A DNA stretch of 38,513 bases from positions 5,202 through 43,714 of the forward strand of contig FLMG01003442.1 in the NCBI GenBank assembly GCA_900088475.1, read 5' to 3'. The position numbers were made by a program, and so were the translations under genes. Origin of the DNA: Hyphochytrium catenoides (Eukaryota; Sar; Hyphochytriomycetes; Hyphochytriales; Hyphochytriaceae). Every line of letters starts with the position of its first letter. Positions within the stretch are counted from its first letter, which is position 1. This document shows, one piece after another, positions 23,801-36,686 of this stretch. A model generated the notes under the pieces. It did no database searches and was not told the origin of the DNA. It worked only from the letters and a program-made list of their open reading frames with translations.

Positions 23801-24212
23801 ACGTTTTATCATTAAGGTCTTCTCCGAGATGACGGTTGAATCGTTCTTAGAACAAGAAGTCATCCTACTGCCGAATTCTGAGGGCTCCAGAGTTTTCTTC
23901 CTTGTGGAGGGTTCAGTCTATATAGAGTACGGCTCCGACCTTAAGTCCGGCCGACTAGGAACCAATCGGTTGGTCAAACCTGGAGAGTTCTTTGGGCACG
24001 AGGCTCTCGTTACTGGCAAACCGAATGCGTACAAGGCTATGACCGTCCAGAACTCGACTGTTCTGGTGTTGTCTAAGCTGGGAATTGCTCGCATTCAAGC
24101 AAGCTCTGCAGTCCTTGGACAGGCTTTGATGCAAGCCTTGACACGAGCGATAGCGGCTCAGAGGTCGACGCAAAATCGCAACGAGACTAGGAGGATGGTT
24201 GTGCCCAAATAG
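20838..24212 (+). CDS. Tandem two-repeat voltage/cyclic-nucleotide-type K+ channel, intronless
   Basis: Membrane channel with two complete CNG/EAG-type units in one 1124-aa chain. Repeat 1: S1 from about residue 127; basic S4 near 227-245 (KLMKAPRLLKVLRLLRLRR); pore filter TIGYGN near 326; C-linker; cyclic-nucleotide-binding fold about 456-550. Repeat 2: S1 about 658; S4 near 767 (RGVRLFRLLKMFRLSRLKR); filter TTVGYGD near 863; second binding fold about 988-1095. GYG filters predict K+ selectivity. Both binding folds lack the canonical Arg of the phosphate cassette: the aligned residue is Lys in YYKTLSA and in AYKAMTV. Two repeats could form a pore as a dimer. Such two-unit channels are, from memory, frequent in stramenopiles. 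The start is the ATG at 20838; the frame opens at 20712 only through GTG. The lack of introns contrasts with most neighbours. Confidence 0.93.
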   Translation: MDVGSAKKLLRLETSESSGVAADQLPLLETVTTSVIPIAALPAPSPAGDQDNLTPIKPIRPSHWNVLQKLGTPGLASLGEPSTTASATRPLPLLSAARLKSKLKRLRKNRKESQRFLIHPKSPYKLAWDLFISLLILYSVLSVPFRISFNVEPHGMDLVLDRAVDVFFGIDMVVVVFTAYLTDDDRLVLDRRKIVLRYLKSWFLVDLMSTFPMDVFVQETDVNSANALRIMKLMKAPRLLKVLRLLRLRRVAHSISDLPMGMGLINMTSLFAKIVFLAHFLSCLWFSLDTSNPDAPSWVKSFDYANASSSQQYLASLYWVIFTMMTIGYGNIHATNDAERVFSIFTQFIGSVAFGWIIATVTRIVEAMNPRATKRKFQVDALRYLMEEYGVSRRLKRRILHQFHNHLSRTLEFPDSEFVESMHQHMRTSLVTQMHKSVIDDIKLFHHLDSNLVAFLAVFLCPVHLTPGRSLLVPGDYPEEVYFIVKGTVKFGYARKDGTVVYAGVLSDGEDIALCEALLDKPCLRYYKTLSACEAYSLQREKLYEALRLYPKGGLQEYAERWGKTLDSLALWLDHGSDKAWTPHVLVKGVVRPLSEVRNQVAYLDSNMPRRSSIIHVSDTADKTEEAAGKNSGEGSDQSEAELWKLYLIHPRSVLKLRWDMAMGVLTIYSVIVLPVKIAFSRNFTEMDWLLDILLDLTFLLDMVLTTRTATYETASDTLMTDPKKILKNYLGSWFLLDFVAAFPIDMLVEAAVDTPTADLTGLKLIRGVRLFRLLKMFRLSRLKRSFRYIDEMIAIHPSLLRSIQLTIQLIFIAHTMGCLWVFVSNMSSQDGTKTWWNRVGIESNDTLSLYIGSIYWIFTTMTTVGYGDIYPVSEGEFVFCIIFMLFGATVFGYVIGSVSNLVSNLLAPESDLLTLKRLTMDYLQKQDVPKKLEKGIRRYYDYLGASSILQPSNSTLRSIPRSLQQEILMHANEELFKKVAIFHLADPRFIIKVFSEMTVESFLEQEVILLPNSEGSRVFFLVEGSVYIEYGSDLKSGRLGTNRLVKPGEFFGHEALVTGKPNAYKAMTVQNSTVLVLSKLGIARIQASSAVLGQALMQALTRAIAAQRSTQNRNETRRMVVPK

Positions 24213-24564
24213 TACCAGCCTCCAAATGTGTCACACAGACAGTGTGGCCCTTAGTAGCACCACTAATCACAGAATAATTTATTGATAGTTCATGCTTGAG
24301 ACTCGTGAATACAAATGCCCACGTCCTTGCCTGCTGTCACTCGAGCAAAGAGCCACGCATGTATGCTACGACCTAAGATGTCCTTTCTTCACTTAGACTC
24401 AGCAATAGGATTTAAGCTACTGTTTGGCGCAGGGGCCGTTGTCGCCACAGCATCGCCTCTCAGTAGAGACGGTAGGGGAATCCAATCGCCGATGGATTTC
24501 AGCAGCGAAGAACCGCTATTAGTCTATGATCCGCAATGTAAGGCCGGAGCATGGCTAACTACTA
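24213..24564. other. Spacer after the channel gene
   Basis: No gene supported. It holds the channel 3' UTR and the 3' flank of the convergent minus-strand hypothetical gene. An open plus frame at 24315-24620 (MPTSLPAV...) has no recognisable domain. Confidence 0.4.
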
Positions 24565-25354
24565 TCAAAGTGATGTCATGCTTACCTCCATTGAGGATCC
24601 CGCATGCTCTCTTCCTTTAGCTTTGTGAGGAGATTCCTCACTTGCTCGCCCAGCTCCGATATCGTGAGGTGGATGACCCTCAGCTTCTCTCCCTTGAGAC
24701 ATGCCAAATTTGTCCCCAGTAGCATCGTCAACGGTGCAGCTGCGCGACCCACTATGCGGAGGTGCAGGGGATGATATTGATGGATGTCTCGTAGGGCTTC
24801 CTGGTCGGGCTGGTCTCTTGATGTACTTTGACTTAGGGGAGGGGTTGAGAGGCTTCTCCAGTGGTAGAGTGAAAGGCGGTTCTCGGGTAGACGACGAGTT
24901 CTCCATCCAGCTTGGCGGGATGACCTCTCTCCAGCTGGCCCCAGTCTGTGAAAGCTGGGCGTTCCCTGACTTAGCATGATCGACAGAGTATACGGAATAT
25001 TGAGGGACAGCGCCGCGCGTGATGTCCAAAGACTCGGAAATCGTAGTCTTCAACACTGCAGCAGGAGCTCCTATGGCAGTGCATACCTCACTTTGTAGTT
25101 GCTTGCGCTGAGTTGTGTTACATTCCTGGTGAGGCGGTTGTTTCAAAAAGAAAATTATTGACTTGATCTGTGCATACCACTTTGTCCTGGTCCACTGGCG
25201 CGGCAACTAAGATATCTGCAAGCTTAGTATGAGCTGGGACCTATAGACAACAAGCGGTTATGCTGTAAGGCCAATGGCGTATGTGAAGATTGGGTCGCAA
25301 CCCGAATCAAGGGCTCACCTTCTCCTCCTTTTCGATGCTGCAGCAGACTCCCAT
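24565..25354 (-). CDS. Hypothetical protein with N-myristoylation/palmitoylation signature, 3 exons
   Basis: Not recognised. Model: complement join of 25319-25354, 25178-25240 and 24565-25125, 219 aa, with phase 0 at both introns (78 and 52 nt, clean gtgagc/gtatgc donors). The ATG at 25354 lies in an ideal context (GCCATGG) and begins MGVCCSIEKEEK: Gly2 and Ser6 fit N-myristoyltransferase, and Cys4-Cys5 could be palmitoylated. This suggests a membrane-tethered cytosolic protein. Exon 2 reads VPAHTKLADILVAAPVDQDKV. The C-terminal part is Pro/Ser/Arg-rich and probably disordered. In its last ~130 bases another frame encodes a convincing helix (LTISELGEQVRNLLTKLKEE, ending 24582), so a missed intron could change the C-terminus. 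The function is unknown. Confidence 0.45.
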
Positions 25355-26012
25355 GGCAGCCCTTTCTGGATAGAGTTCAAGTGAGGAGCCACGTTGTAAG
25401 ATCTCCACGCCCTGCCCTTCTTGGCTCTTCAATCTCTTCTGCCGCGATGGATAGCATAAAGAAGAGCCCCTGTCCTCATTCTCCCTTCCTCAACGCCAGC
25501 AAAATTCTCCTGGACGAGCTAAGATTGGCTCTGTGTGTAGGGGAACTGAGAGTGAGGTCGAGCAAGAGGACGAGAGAGCTGCTAGGAGAAGATCGATTGG
25601 GACGTCGGCGCTGGATTAGGACATCAGCTGGAGAAGAAAGAATAACGCCCCAGAGGACCGTTAACGCCCAGAGCTGCATGTTCTGAAGATGCCTGTACAG
25701 TCCAGATGGAGACCCAATAATGCCTCTTTGCAGCGGGAGGGCAATGGCTCCATTGTCAAGCTCCATTAGTGCCATACTGCTAAAGCGGCCTTAGTCCAAA
25801 CGTTAGTCAATAGTGGAGACTAGGTTACGGTCTTCAGCAGTGAGGAGAACTGGCAGCGAGTGAAGGTCCAACCTTAGACTTCTCAACAGCTCGCGGGTCC
25901 ACTTACGGCTTGTTCCGGGGAGTCAGTGAGGATAAGAAGGAAAGCAGACAGAAATAACTCTATACTGGCGGAGGAGTTATTGAATAGAGCTCTTCCTTTG
26001 AGCTGAACAACG
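25355..26012. other. Spacer upstream of the FAAL gene
   Basis: About 660 bases containing the divergent upstream regions of the MGVCCS gene (-) and the FAAL gene (+). A minus-strand open frame at 25476-25775 includes a signal-peptide-like start (MQLWALTVLWGVILSSP), but I see no domain and no supported splice link. It could be an extra upstream exon of the MGVCCS gene or chance. Confidence 0.4.
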
Positions 26013-29844
<3,832 letters not shown>

Positions 29845-30005
29845 CGAGGACTAAGGCAAAAGAGGGAACGAAATGACCAGTTGATGTTGGTTACGAGTTC
29901 AGATGGACATGACTCCGCCTTCAAACCAAGCTTTGGCTTCTATCATCATCGTTATTTGTCAGCGTAAACTAGGCTTATTATTCCTTCCCCTACCAGCCAA
30001 CTGCT

Positions 30006-32641
30006 CTAATGATGAGTGTCTGAATGCCGCTGCGGTGGGCCTTGACTTTGACCTGAAAGACGCTGAGGATAGGTTGGGCCAGACCACTCTGCTGCGGAGG
30101 AATTCAAAGGTTGACCCCGACCCTTTTGGTGGCGCAGAGACTGCTTTCCCTGCCACTCACCCCCGGGTACAGTGCTGGTAACCACACCTCCAATTGTGTG
30201 CATCACAGGCGGAGAGGGACCTGTAACGTTAGCCATGCCGTACTGACCCTGTCGTGTGGGGTATGCTGGGATCTCCATCCCTCCAGAAGAGACAGGAATC
30301 ATATCCCCGCCGGGGGCATACCAGCTCTGTCCTGTCATGTCATAGCTCTGACTATCCATCACCGTCTGGCCGGGCATCAACATCATCTGTGGGTGGGGCA
30401 CGAAAAGAGATCCATCTGGGGCCTGCAAAATCTGCTGACCCATGTGAGAGTCTCCTACTTGTCGGCCAGTCGCCTGGTACATTCCTGAAGGGTTCATTCC
30501 CATCATCATAGAAGGCTGAGTAGGATACATCATCATCTGTTGCCGCATCATTTGTTGGATCTGTAGTTGTTGCTGTTGCATTTGAAGTTCAGCTATCGCC
30601 TGAGCAGACATCGGCCGTTGTTCCATCATTTGCCCACCAGGAGGCATGGAGGCCTGGAATGCTGGTTGAAAGCCCTGTCCCTCCGTCGTCGGACGCGCTG
30701 TTCCTTGTTGTGGTCGCCCGCGCTCTCCTGTACTCGCTGTACGACCGGTACCTGCAAGCGCAGCACTTTGAGGAAGACTGGAAGGCTGATTCGGCCCTTC
30801 GGGCGCTTGCCGTTGGGATGCAGCTGGTATCGAAGCATTTTTGGTTCGCTCCGTCTGTACGTTCTGAGTAGTAGGCTGACTTGATTGCAACTCCACACCG
30901 TTGGATTGCTTCGACTGGTCTGCTTGAGAAGCAGCCGTCCACGCCTTCCGCTGAGCAGAGTACGAGCTTTCCTTCGGTGTATCCACCGCCAGCACCCCTG
31001 GTGCTTCAGAAGACTCAGTGGCGCGAGACAGCTCACGGCGAGGATGTCGGTAGTCCTGACTTCTCCCATCTTGATAGTCTTGTGAGATAAAAGACAGAAA
31101 ACGGAAATGAGAACAGGGATAGCGAAGGACGAAAAAAATATGACGAAGGACGACGAAATGACGGAGATTAAGCGTTCGAATAAGAATATTTTGCTCACAA
31201 GGCGACTCTAACACGTGTAACCTTACCTCCTTTACCGCCATAACCCTTCTTGCTCGAAGTTCTCCTAGGAGACTCTGTAGCATCATCACGCCTCGTGGTT
31301 TTGCCGGCCTCCTCATGCTGCTGCTGAGATCTTCGCCTCTGGTCTGGGTTCCATCTATCTCTTTCTGCCCTCTCTCTGGTGGGATGACCTCCTCTACCTC
31401 TAGCGCTTGGTTGCCATCCTCTACCCCTGCCTCTACTGTATGAACGCTCCCGTTCTTCCTGCTGGTCAGATTGGTCCGATGGGTTTGTAGACCGTCTTCT
31501 GTCATGTTCTCCCCTTTTTCCCTCATCCCAGCCACCCGCGGTTTTGCTAGACCTAGCCTCTCCAACCTCTTCCGTATTCGGCCCTGTCCTACGCACCCTA
31601 CCCTCCTCGTCTGGGATGCGAGTCGCGTCCACCGGAGTAGAGGCACGACGCTGGCTTCGATTCCCACTACCACTACTTCTGCGTCCTGCACCAGCAACGT
31701 TGGGCTTGTTTTCATGTTCACTCTCTTGTCTGTCTCCCCTTCCTTCACCTCCTCTGGAACGACCACGTCCCCTAGGTCCCGATGATCGCCTTCTTTGTGG
31801 ACCACCGCTGAATCCCCGACGACGGCGACTGCTCATCCAAGAAGGCTCATCCTCAATGGCGCCACTCCCATCATCTAAGTCCAGCTGTTCAAACCGATCG
31901 TGTGTCCATCGCTCATTGTCGTCTTGGTCAGCCTCCCATAGCGCCTTAGGACTACAAAGACAGAAGAACCACGGCAGCATTAATAATTTTTCAGTTCATT
32001 CTTTCAAAAGAGAGCAAAGAGACACTCTTACCTCTCTGATTCTCTCCTATCGCTTGTGTCCTCCTCGGTATTCTCCTGACCGCGGCTGTAGCGATCGTCA
32101 TGGAGGAAGAATTCTCCTCTCTTTGGAACAACCGTCGGATCGCTGCGCTTCGGAGCTTTCTCAGCCTTCGCGGGACTCTCCGCTTCGTCACTGGAGGCCC
32201 CGTTTTCTCCTTCCCCTTCTCCTTCTGCACCTTGGTCCTCGTCACTTTCCTCCACATCTGAGGCCAATTCCTGTTCGTCCTGACCCGTGCCTGCTTCTTC
32301 TTCATCTTCTTCCTCCTCCTCATCTTCCTCTTCATCGTCGTCCTCCTCATGTTCTTCCTCCTCATCTTCTTCCTCGTCTTCCTCTCCAGCTGTTTCCTCC
32401 AACTCGCTGTCTTCAAAGTGTTCAGCCTCCATCTCATTGGCAACCTCTACTACTTCATTGCCAGCTGGATAAAGTCAGTGTTAGTGGGGCACATGCAGTT
32501 TGAAGAGTAGAAAAGACCCCTCTTACCTTTCTGAACACCTTGAGGAGAGGTATCCTGCTCCGGATCACCTTCCCCAGCTTCGTCGAGCTCAGGATCTTCC
32601 TCTTCGTCATCTTCAGCTGCAGTCCTTCTCCGGCGATTCAT
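30006..32641 (-). CDS. CASC3: Barentsz/CASC3 (MLN51)-like exon-junction-complex protein, 4 exons
   Basis: EJC component that clamps eIF4A3 on spliced mRNA through its Btz (SELOR) domain; acts in mRNA localization and NMD. Model: complement join of 32527-32641, 32032-32464, 31227-31951 and 30006-31078, 781 aa (human 703). Phases are consistent; introns are 62, 80 and 148 nt. The N-terminus is very acidic, with long Glu/Asp runs to about residue 135. The Btz domain is residues ~147-206: VVPKRGEFFLHDDR, then after an intron ALWEADQDDNERWTHDRF, matching the family pattern PRKGxFFEHD...WxHDKF. An RGG/Arg-Ser-rich region follows (about 210-420). The C-terminus is Gln/Met/Pro-rich (MQQQQLQIQQMMRQQMMMYP), as in prion-like RNA granule proteins. 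Start ATG at 32641. Convergent with the FAAL gene, 161 nt between stops. Confidence 0.9.
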
Positions 32642-34073
32642 GCTCAGGATCTTGTCTTTGGTCTTCTAACTGTTCCTAGTGACAACCAAGCTCGACTCCA
32701 ATCCACTACGTCCCGGGTATATCTTTGCTTCTGTTTTCCCGTCTACTCTTAAGGATATTACTCCGTCGTCACGGCAAGAACATATAAACGAGCAGTGGCT
32801 CTCAGTGTCAAAAGGTAGGACCCAGGAGTCAAGGAGCTTAATAGTCGACGGAGTCTCTTCAACCTTAGCGGAGCAGAGATGGGCAGCAAGATGGGATGAA
32901 GGAACGTGTTGATGCTTTGAAGAGGACAATGCAAGCCTTGCCTGGCCTTGAGAGACAGAAGCTCGGTCCCAGAAGCTTCATAGCTTGGATCCGCAAAGGG
33001 CAAAGGAAACCAGGCCACATGGGCGCAATAACAAGAGAAGCTTCACAGAGGCAAGAGAGGAAGACAGAGTGATAGACAGGTAGACAGATAACCAAAGAGG
33101 TAGATGCAAGAGTACCGTTTGTAGAGAGTACACGACAGTCATGAGAGACAGAGAATGATAGAAAGATCAAGAGATAGAGAGCTGCAATGTAGCTTGTGTA
33201 ATCCAACATTAACACCAGCGGCTATGGACCTTCCCTATTATTCGTGATAACATAATCTGAAATACTCCCATAAACCCGAATTAGCAACCTTTTATGACGA
33301 ATACGTCCGCTTCATCACTTCATCGAATTTCAAAGCCCACGCTGATTTTGCCACAGGGGCCTTCACTATCCCTGGACACAGAATTGAAGCCTATATTGTT
33401 CTCTATTGCGAGAGCCTGTAATCGTTGCCCTTGGTCAAAATAGTTCCCAACAAGCATCCGCGACTTGTAGTACTTGTAGTACTTGTACTTGAAGGTTTAC
33501 TTGCAGTGAAAGTGGAGTGGAGCCAATAATAATAATACGAAATGATGAATATTTATGCTCCTGCAAGTCTCAAGTCTGGCGGTTCGAAGACTTTAATTCT
33601 TGTAAGTACTTGGGCGTCGTCCCATCATCAAAGGTCAAGAAGAGCGCGCTGAAGAGAGTCTGAAAGCTCAAAAAGAGCTTCAAAAAGGCAAAAACCTTGG
33701 GCACAGTCTCTCTGCCCTGAGTCATAGCACGTTATCGACTCGAAGCTCAGCGCTGTTACCGTGTCAGGATGTGGATGCAACAGCGCTCATTAGAAAGAGT
33801 TGAGGGACGGGACGGCCGACGATAGGCAAGGCAAGAGCTACTAACTAAGAAAGCTATTATCTTTATGGTCAAGAGATGACCTACTCGATCCTAGTCAGGT
33901 TTACAGTCTGTTCACATGTAGATGTTAGGATCTTGGGCTCGATCTCCTACCCCTCAAGAACTGCTATTGAGAGGTACACCAACAAAGGTATGGAGAGCTG
34001 CCATCTTCGAAGCATGAAGAACACAACCTACTCTTGTAATGCTTTGAATTCAGAAGGATAGCTACGACTGGAG
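32642..34073. other. Spacer with CASC3 upstream region
   Basis: About 1.4 kb, no gene recognised. From 32930 to 33180 the plus strand is purine-rich (CT-rich on the CASC3 sense strand). A 9-nt tandem repeat (ACTTGTAGT, three copies) lies at 33473-33499. The rest, down to the 3' flank of the TPR-SET gene, shows nothing I can name. Confidence 0.5.
33473..33499. repeat. 9-nt tandem repeat, 3 copies
   Basis: ACTTGTAGT, ACTTGTAGT, ACTTGTACT in direct succession. A short simple repeat in the spacer; no function implied. Confidence 0.75.
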
Positions 34074-36686
34074 TCAATCTCTTTCTAGAAGCAAGGTCAA
34101 AGGCAAGCCAAATAGCACAGCAAACATTGGCCCGAATGTTTTGATGAACAACGAGACAGGGAGCTCAAAAGGTGCACTATTCAGTGCCACGTTCAGGAAC
34201 CTCTTTGCTAGCTGGACGTCGCCAATCTGTAGGCTGGCTATTGCACCACGCACGCAGAGACCGACAGTACTTGAGCCATTAAATATCACTGGTGGAAGAC
34301 GCCGAGTAAGCTGGTGGCTCCCTCGTCGCTTATTGCGCTTTCCTCCTCTTGAAGTCCTCTTCTTTTGTTTACTCTCTTCATTCAAGTCGTAACCCAGGAT
34401 CCTTAAGCAGCGCTTGTAGACAACCAAAGCCTCCAGAACCCTGTCAGAGTCATCATAGAGGACTCCTAGAGTCAACAAAGGCCCGAAGAGTTCTAGAGGG
34501 ATTGTGTGCTGTGGCTGATAGGTGCCCTGGATCACTTCTACATAGACTTCCAGCGCACTGATGGTAGAGAAGTCCCGTGCAGCGGCCCTTGCTCGCATCT
34601 TAGCGTCAAAAAGCTTCTCTAACAGACTTTTCCTCTTCGCTCTTGCCTGCGGACCTTCTTTCTCATCCAGCTGACAGAGCAAGCAGCTGCAATTGAAGCC
34701 ATACTTCCTCAGCTTGACCTGTCTCTCCTCGTAGGAGTCCAAGGGCGAGAGATAGGGGAGAGTGAGCTCTTCTCTAGCCCTGATCTTCTGCGTAGATACG
34801 AGGAACATCATGTCGCCATAGATAGCGTAATAGGTGTTGGCGAGGCAGCTGTGATTGATTAGGGATGGTAGAGTCCACAATCCCGTGCCTTCACTCTCCA
34901 GCACAGTGCCGCTCGACGCATGGTCTTGCAATGAGGAGAACTGGTTTGCTGAACAAATTCTGGCTATTCGATCCCTGTCGATGGATCTAACATTAAAGGT
35001 TGCTGAGTCCGCATCTTCTTCTCTTCCCGGTCTGAAGTGCTCTAATCGTGCGTTGCGGCCGTACTCTCCTATCCTTTCAGTGTATAGAAGTGAAAGCTGA
35101 TGCGCTAAGACTGGGTCGTGGGGCACAGCATGGCTTAGACTGTTTACAATGGCCACCTGAGAGACCGTAGACATACGTCTGCCGGACAGCTCTATCTCGT
35201 AGTACGCTGATCCCGCTACTCCGCTGGTGAGCTGTTCCTTATCATAAGCGATGGCGACAGCACGGGTGGCCAAGAGTAAGGTCCCAGCTGAGATATCTCT
35301 CGTCGCTCGTAGTCCTCTTCCGTGGTCCTTTCTGTCCGTCTTCCCTTCTGTCATAAAAACCTCTACTGGGCCAATATACTCGGCGCAGTCCACGGAATTC
35401 AAAGGATCAGCTGAGACTTGCTGAACCAGCTGAACCATGTCATAGACGCCTTTATCTCTCTCCTCTTTACGCTTTGCAATCTTGGCTATCTCTCTCTTTG
35501 CTTCGTAGTTCTCAGGATTTAGCTCTACCACCTTCTTGAGGTGCTCTATCGCCTTTTCATACTCTCCAATGCCATAATACCCCTTGCCGGCTCGAAATTG
35601 AGCTTTAACGTTAGTAACGTCTCGATCTAGGACCCATAGAGATTCTCTGATGGCTTCCCGAAAGCGCCGAATGAGGAGCAATGCCGCGGCCTTGTTGAGA
35701 TGAAGCACCTCGTGGTCAGGATTGAGTTCTAGTCCCTTCTGGTATGCCTCCAGAGCTGCCTCTATCTTGTTGGATGAGAAGAACGCGTTGCCCTTCTTCT
35801 TCCATTCCTCGACTTGCTCTCTTTTGTCCTTTTTCTGGCCTTTCTGTTGCCTTCTTTGCTCTCCTTGCGTCCTTACCGGTCCTTTCTCTTCTCTGTCGTC
35901 CACATCTTCTTCTTCTGCTTTTGATTCTTCTTCTTCTCTCCTCCAGGACGCCTTACTGACGAAGGAATCGAACTCTAGCTCATCCTCTCGAAGGAGGACA
36001 ACGTCTGATGGATGATCCACTCTGACACTCGTCTCTCCGCTTAGCGTGACCTTGAAATATGGCTCTTTGATGGCCAAGATACTCCCGACAGGCAGGGCTT
36101 TCTCGAGATCCTCAAAGGTTCGATAGACACTGGGGGAGAGATAGTTATAGAGACTAAGCATCTCCACCGCACCTGAGTCTGTCTGGTCTTCTATTAGAGT
36201 CGTCACACCCACCATACGGGCTGGAGGAACAATGGTTCGACAGATAAGGACATGGCCTCGATGGACATGTTCAAGCCGCAGATCATTGAGAGAGATGGGA
36301 GAGAGATGAGAGAGAGGGGTCCTGCTAGCTTTGTGAGGAGGACTCGTCTTTGTGGTTGACCGGAAAACAAAATGACCTTTCTTTTCTTCGTTATGAAGGT
36401 GTCGCAGCTCTTCCCTGTCCCGCAGGAACTTTTCCACACGCACTTCTCGTTGGGGCGTCGCTGCCTCCTTCCGACCTAGTCCCCTGCTTGCCCTTTCATT
36501 CTGGGAGAAGCGCATTTCAAGGAGCTCCTGTTCCATTGCCCAGCATCTTACAAAAGCCTCAGCGGGGTCCGCAGAGTCCATTGATACCACTGAGTCCATT
36601 ACTAGGTGGCCGAAGCGCTCATTCTCTTCAGGTGACGCTCTGAGGAGGGTGCGGAAGGTCTCACGGGGTGAGAAGGGCAAATCCAT
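34074..36686 (-). CDS. TPR-SET domain protein (SMYD-like methyltransferase), intronless
   Basis: Predicted protein-lysine methyltransferase of 870 aa. After a ~260-residue N-terminus with a beta-rich segment (VGVTTLIEDQTDSGAVEMLSLYNYL) and a charged linker, TPR repeats span about residues 290-405 (KKGNAFFSSNKIEAALEAYQ, AIEHLKKVVELNPENYEAK). The SET domain runs about 440-660: GRGLRATRDISAGTLLLATR, the SAM/catalytic motif INHSC near 611, ELTLPYLSP, and the post-SET cysteines FNCSCLLC near 662. A helical C-terminal region follows, as in SMYD and plant TPR-SET proteins, ending in a hydrophobic segment (FGPMFAVLFGLPLTLLL). No MYND finger is seen in the usual place between the SET halves. The substrate could be histone or non-histone. 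The ATG at 36686 is the first Met. Confidence 0.88.
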   Translation of the reverse strand: MDLPFSPRETFRTLLRASPEENERFGHLVMDSVVSMDSADPAEAFVRCWAMEQELLEMRFSQNERASRGLGRKEAATPQREVRVEKFLRDREELRHLHNEEKKGHFVFRSTTKTSPPHKASRTPLSHLSPISLNDLRLEHVHRGHVLICRTIVPPARMVGVTTLIEDQTDSGAVEMLSLYNYLSPSVYRTFEDLEKALPVGSILAIKEPYFKVTLSGETSVRVDHPSDVVLLREDELEFDSFVSKASWRREEEESKAEEEDVDDREEKGPVRTQGEQRRQQKGQKKDKREQVEEWKKKGNAFFSSNKIEAALEAYQKGLELNPDHEVLHLNKAAALLLIRRFREAIRESLWVLDRDVTNVKAQFRAGKGYYGIGEYEKAIEHLKKVVELNPENYEAKREIAKIAKRKEERDKGVYDMVQLVQQVSADPLNSVDCAEYIGPVEVFMTEGKTDRKDHGRGLRATRDISAGTLLLATRAVAIAYDKEQLTSGVAGSAYYEIELSGRRMSTVSQVAIVNSLSHAVPHDPVLAHQLSLLYTERIGEYGRNARLEHFRPGREEDADSATFNVRSIDRDRIARICSANQFSSLQDHASSGTVLESEGTGLWTLPSLINHSCLANTYYAIYGDMMFLVSTQKIRAREELTLPYLSPLDSYEERQVKLRKYGFNCSCLLCQLDEKEGPQARAKRKSLLEKLFDAKMRARAAARDFSTISALEVYVEVIQGTYQPQHTIPLELFGPLLTLGVLYDDSDRVLEALVVYKRCLRILGYDLNEESKQKKRTSRGGKRNKRRGSHQLTRRLPPVIFNGSSTVGLCVRGAIASLQIGDVQLAKRFLNVALNSAPFELPVSLFIKTFGPMFAVLFGLPLTLLLERD

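Noticed and set aside
25087-25125. Extra 31-nt intron (25056-25086) in the MGVCCS gene
   Set aside because: Its gtatgc/cag ends look good, but splicing it puts a stop codon immediately after the junction.
32287-32472. Poly-Ser plus-strand frame
   Set aside because: Antisense shadow of the acidic Glu/Asp run of CASC3.
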